Position numbers and translations under genes: made by a program. Source: VAZQ01 sp963725065 (GTDB lineage: Bacteria > Pseudomonadota > Alphaproteobacteria > Rhizobiales > Xanthobacteraceae). Taken from it: 64,000 nt of DNA. Location: NCBI GenBank assembly GCA_963725065.1, contig CAVRXD010000053.1:248001-312000 (forward strand), given 5' to 3'. Below the pieces are notes generated by a model, which was given only the letters and a program-made list of their open reading frames with translations, was not told the DNA's origin and searched no databases. Positions 60,862 through 64,000 of the stretch are shown piece after piece (position 1 is the first letter of the stretch; each line of letters starts with the position of its first letter).

Positions 60862-62166
60862 ATGAGGCTGACTGAGCGAAAGATCGAGACGCTAACCGTC
60901 GCCCCCGGCAAGAAGGATAGGCTTGTTTTTGATGATGCGCAGCGCGGGCTTGCCGTGCGCGTGACGGCCAGCGGCAGCCGAACCTACCTTTGCCAATACA
61001 CCCTCAATCGCCAGAAATGGCGGGTGCCGCTGGGGTCCTGCTCGGCGCTCTCGTTGTGGAAGGCGCGAGAGGCCGCCGCCGCTGTGATGGGCGATGTGGC
61101 GAAGGGCAGGAACCCGGCGGCCGAACGGAAGGAAGCCGCCGCAAGAGAGTGGGCGAAGCGCGCGCGGGGGCGTCTCACACTAACAGTACTCATCCAGGAG
61201 TGGGCGCAGCTACATCTCATCCACCGCCGACCACGATACGCCGCCGAAGCTGTGCGCGCCCTCCGCCATGGGTTGCTCTAACCATCTCGACCGGCCCGCT
61301 GAGGCCCTCGACCGCGCTGCGGTCGTGCAAGCGTTGGATGCACTCAGCCGACACCTTAAGGAGAAAGGACATGGCAAAATTTCGATCAGGCAGGGAAGCG
61401 CTATCGCTGGCCGCACCGCAGCCTATGGCCGGGCGTGCTTCGCTTGGGCCATGAAACGGGGCTCAATGCCCTTCTAACCCGTTCGCCGAACTGCCGATGT
61501 CGAACTCCAATACCAAGCGCGAGCGCGTGCTGAGCGACGAAGAAGCTGTCGCCCTTTGGCGAGCGGCGGGCGAAGCCCCCCTCCCCTATGGCGCGATCGT
61601 CCGTTTACTGATGCTCACGGGCCAACGGCGCGAGGAGGTGGCGGGGATGAGGTGGTCCGAACTTTCGGAAGACTTGGCGACTTGGACCATCCTTGCGAAG
61701 CGAACCAAGAACGGCGCTCCTCATCTCGTGCCTTTAAGCCCGCCAGCTCGTGACCTCCTTCACGCCCTCCGGTCCGACAGGCCGGTGGATAGCGCAAAAA
61801 ACTGCGGGTGTGAAGCTCGTCTTCCCTGGCGAACGCGGAACGCCCTTTAGCGGCTGGTCGAAAGCGAAGTCAGCGCTCGACGCCGCATCCGGTGTTTCCA
61901 GCTGGTGGTTACATGATCTGCGCCGGACGCTTGCGACAGGGCTGCAGCGCCTCGGGGTGCGCCTCGAAGTCACCGAGGCGGTGCTGAACCATCTGAGCGG
62001 AAGTCGGGCCGGCGTGGTTGGCATTTATCAAAGGCATGATTGGGCAGTGGAGAAACGCGCTGCACTCGACGCATGGTCTGCGCACCTTCTCACCGCAGTG
62101 GAAGGCCAGGCTGACCGCTGTAAAGGTGTAGGCATTCAGCTGAGCGGGCTCAGCTCAGTCGGATAG
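60862..62166 (+). pseudogene. P4-type tyrosine integrase, split by three frameshifts
   Basis: About 430 residues when repaired. It has the N-terminal arm-binding part (RLTERKIETL, GLAVRVTASGSRTYL), a core-binding helix domain, and catalytic blocks LTGQRREEVAGMRW (first Arg), LHDLRRTLATGL (His and second Arg), LNHLSGS and a Tyr in IYQRHDW. Shifts lie near 61272, 61472 (CCCTT) and in A6 at 61796-61801; each is repaired by removing one base. The three shifts leave every catalytic residue, so it may be intact in reality. It inserts DNA at tRNA genes and lies between two tRNA fragments, its last codons running into one. Confidence 0.82.
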
Positions 62167-62220
62167 AGCGCTGCCCTCCGAAGGCAGAGGTCACAAGTTC
62201 GAATCTTGTCGGGCGCGCCA
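62144..62220 (+). tRNA. tRNA-Arg(CCG)-like gene with mispaired 5' acceptor strand
   Basis: A 77-base tRNA shape. The D-arm (GCTCAGTCGGATAGAGC), anticodon arm (CTGCC, loop CTCCGAA with anticodon CCG, GGCAG), T-arm (ACAAGTTCGAATCTTGT) and a 3' end CGGGCGC-G-CCA are all good. The 5' strand GCGGGCT pairs with only four of seven bases; the expected strand is GCGCCCG. The integrase stop codon (62164-62166) is inside it. This is what an attR site looks like after integration into a tRNA-Arg gene, with the true 5' end elsewhere. Probably not functional as a tRNA. Confidence 0.6.
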
Positions 62221-62434
62221 GCGGATCAATGGCTTACCTGGACCGTCTGCTGATCGAGCCTCGCCTAGCTACCCTGTAGCTACCAAGCTCTCGAACGAAG
62301 GCTTCAAGCGACGTTCCCCCTTGCAAACAACCATCGGGAGTTCATGCTCGATCTGCGCGAGCGCGTTTAAGGGCTACACCTGCCCGGCACGCGCCTCGGT
62401 GGCCCGCCGGCGAGCGAGCCGCGCATCGAGCACG

Positions 62435-62503
62435 CTAGTGACCTGAGGCCAATAGCGCCCTCTCACGGCGAAAACAGGGGTTCGAGTCCCCTAGGGAGCG
62501 CCA
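62435..62503 (+). pseudogene. Degenerate tRNA-Glu(CUC) 3' fragment
   Basis: The anticodon arm (CGCC, loop CTCTCAC with anticodon CTC, GGCG), the T-arm (AGGGGTTCGAGTCCCCT) and the 3' end AGGGAGC-G-CCA are intact. The D-arm (CTAGTGACCTGAGG) is only partly recognisable and the 5' acceptor strand GCTCCCT is missing. It is the third truncated tRNA in 1.9 kb and the second in this orientation. The rest of 62221-62823 has no supported gene. Confidence 0.6.
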
Positions 62504-62823
62504 ATGATTTCAGCATCTTAGCGCCAAAATAAGCCTGGTTCCGGTCGGCATCTCCAATTTTTCTCCAATGGACGGTGCTTCAGGCGATCAGTTCGAGATC
62601 ACGCTGTGATCGTCGGCTCGAGGAGGCCGGAAGCGATTTGCGCGGTCACCGCCGAGCCGGCACGGGTGCTTACTTTCTAAAGATGACTCGCGCTCGCATC
62701 GCGGCACTCGCAGCGGAGCAAATTGAACATGCGCCGTGTCTGCGAGAAGACGGAGCGACCTGTTCAGCCTTCTCTCATGTAGGCGGGATTGCCGCCGAGT
62801 TGCGCGGAGACCTTCGATTGATC

Positions 62824-64000
62824 TCAGCCGAACCAGTTCGGCGTCTCGTACACGATCCGGCCCCCGACCATCGTCATCAGGGATTTGATGTCGCGAATGC
62901 CAATTTCCTCCACGGTGAGCGGGTCGGCGCTCAGGACCGCGAGGTCCGCAAGCTTGCCGGGCTCCAGCGAGCCCTTTCGGCCCTCGTCGAAGGTCAGGAA
63001 CGCGTTGTTGTACGTCGCGCAGCGCAGCGCCTCGATGCGAGTGAGCGCCTGCTCGGGCGACACGCGCTCATTCGTGACGCGGTCTTGGCGGGCGATCGAT
63101 TGCCAAATCGGCCAAAACATCGAGACCGGCACGTTGTCGGTGACCAGGCCTACCTTGACGCCGGCATCGAGCAGATCGCGTAGCGGCGTGTTCTCGCGCT
63201 GTCGGTCCGGCGGCAATTTCGCCTGGGCGGCGCGGGCCTCTTTGTAGATGAACTCGTTGGTGTGCGGTGTCACCAGCAGCCCCATCTGCACGATCTTTTC
63301 GATGTCCTTGGGCGACAACAGGCTGATGTGGCCGACGACCCATCGCCGTCCCTTCAGTTGCACCTGGCGGTCGACCTCGGACAATAGGTCGATCAGGCCG
63401 GGTGAGATGTTGACATTGCAGATCGCGCGGATGTCGTTTGCGGCGAGTTGTAACAACACCTCCTTGAGCCGTTCGCGCGGCAGGCCGGTGTCGTAGTTGA
63501 AACCCGACCAACCGGTATAAGGCGCCGCACTGGCGCGCAGATCGTCGGACAGGCGCTTGCCGATATTGACGTAGAGACCCGTCACCTTGAGCCAATCGTC
63601 GCCGAGTGCGGGCTCGCCAAGCCAGCCCGCCCAGGCCTCGATGAAAGGACCGAGCGGCGCGTTTCCCGCGGCCTTCCAGTTGGGGCTGAACGCGAGCGCC
63701 GAGCGCATCGTCAGGGCGCCGTCCCGGTAGGCATCCTTATAGGCCCGTATCACCTCGTTCGCGACGCCGTGCTCCTCGAACACGCTGGTGGTGCCGTAGG
63801 CATGATAGGCCTGCATCGACAAGCGCAAGGCCCGGGCCCGGTCCGCCCGCGTGAATCCGAACGACTGCCGAAACCAGATCAGCTCCGCCAGCGGCTGCAT
63901 CTCGCGTTCGACAATTACCCCGGTCGGCTCTCCGGCTCCGTCTTTCTCGATCGTCAGCGACGCCACCGGCGAGACCGTGTCGCGGGTTATGCCAGCGCGC
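62824..64000 (-). CDS. Amidohydrolase family 3 (YtcJ-like), 5' end beyond the window
   Basis: The visible part is about 392 residues and the frame stays open to the window edge, so the N-terminal metal-binding HxH is not seen. It contains YHAYGTTSVFEEHG, AICNVNISPGLIDLL, VVGHISLLSPKD, TPHTNEF and GLVTDNVPVSMFWPIW, where the His and Asp residues are metal ligands or catalytic, and the terminal KSLMTMVGGRIVYE strand of the small beta-sandwich domain. The family hydrolyses amide or imine bonds of varied substrates. It lies outside the tRNA/integrase scar. Confidence 0.82.
   Translation of the reverse strand, partial: RAGITRDTVSPVASLTIEKDGAGEPTGVIVEREMQPLAELIWFRQSFGFTRADRARALRLSMQAYHAYGTTSVFEEHGVANEVIRAYKDAYRDGALTMRSALAFSPNWKAAGNAPLGPFIEAWAGWLGEPALGDDWLKVTGLYVNIGKRLSDDLRASAAPYTGWSGFNYDTGLPRERLKEVLLQLAANDIRAICNVNISPGLIDLLSEVDRQVQLKGRRWVVGHISLLSPKDIEKIVQMGLLVTPHTNEFIYKEARAAQAKLPPDRQRENTPLRDLLDAGVKVGLVTDNVPVSMFWPIWQSIARQDRVTNERVSPEQALTRIEALRCATYNNAFLTFDEGRKGSLEPGKLADLAVLSADPLTVEEIGIRDIKSLMTMVGGRIVYETPNWFG

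Noticed and set aside
62575..63183. A 202-codon plus-strand frame near the right edge
   Set aside because: Most of it is antisense to the amidohydrolase, and its first part has no recognised domain.

Overview
The window is GC-rich DNA (AT-rich only in a few intergenic patches) whose gene content and interspersed inverted repeats suggest a soil or root-associated alphaproteobacterium of the order Hyphomicrobiales, probably near Bradyrhizobium, Rhodopseudomonas or Xanthobacteraceae. The pointers are many solute-binding proteins of the TctC/Bug and SsuA types, paired UbiX/UbiD decarboxylases, CaiB-type CoA transferase, FCD-type GntR regulator, PQQ alcohol dehydrogenases with their own cytochromes, a type I IPP isomerase, and rhizobial-looking repeats. 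The assignment is inferred from gene content only.

Layout. 0-5 kb: small-molecule oxidoreductases, an esterase, a GST-like gene and an RraA-like aldolase, the last two each broken by one extra base. 5.4-8.1 kb: a compact polysaccharide cassette of a membrane glycosyltransferase 2, a HlyD-type periplasmic adaptor and a small Zn-ribbon (TackOD1-like) protein. 8.3-13.6 kb: a transporter relic, a Tat-exported DUF3500 protein, an orphan Bug receptor, cupin, msrB, VOC and CoA transferase. 13.9-19.1 kb: one minus-strand operon of ABC permease, receptor and ATPase, then a double-domain nitrilase and a GntR/FadR repressor. 19.6-30.6 kb: aromatic-acid chemistry, with UbiX, two UbiD decarboxylases, an acyl-CoA ligase, a MarR regulator, an orphan receptor and a DpgC-like cofactor-free dioxygenase. 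30.8-34.3 kb: purC, then an FlK-like thioesterase, phenylacetate-CoA ligase and idi. 34.5-40.4 kb: two PQQ alcohol dehydrogenases, each with a c-type cytochrome and both with the Asp-X-Asp signature of lanthanide enzymes, around an exported ankyrin protein. 40.5-51.3 kb: mixed exported and metabolic genes, including a cytochrome plus heme/propeller protein pair. 51.4-58.7 kb: an accessory stretch with an integrase relic, tiny overlapping genes, a secreted protein behind two perfect CRP-type sites, and a DUF3300/DUF2950/cysteine-peptidase-like operon. 58.8-62.5 kb: a gene graveyard (pstS, ligD-type ligase, HD hydrolase and methylase-tail fragments) leading into a tyrosine integrase between truncated tRNA genes. 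The right edge cuts an amidohydrolase.

How the genes work together. The clearest units are the nitrilase/ABC operon (import then hydrolysis of a nitrile, amide or carbamoyl compound under FCD control), the UbiX/UbiD pairs (UbiX makes the prenyl-FMN used by UbiD), the PQQ-ADH/cytochrome modules (periplasmic alcohol oxidation feeding electrons to cytochromes) and the GT2/HlyD cassette (synthesis and export of a surface glycan). PaaK plus DpgC could form an arylacetate pathway, but they are not in one operon.

Caveat on sequence quality. At least ten one-base shifts split otherwise well-preserved genes, including purC, which is normally essential. Most look like an extra or missing base in a short run. 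I therefore treat most of them as probable consensus errors and annotate the full span. The fragments at 58.8-60.4 kb are shortened and joined to unrelated sequence and look truly dead.
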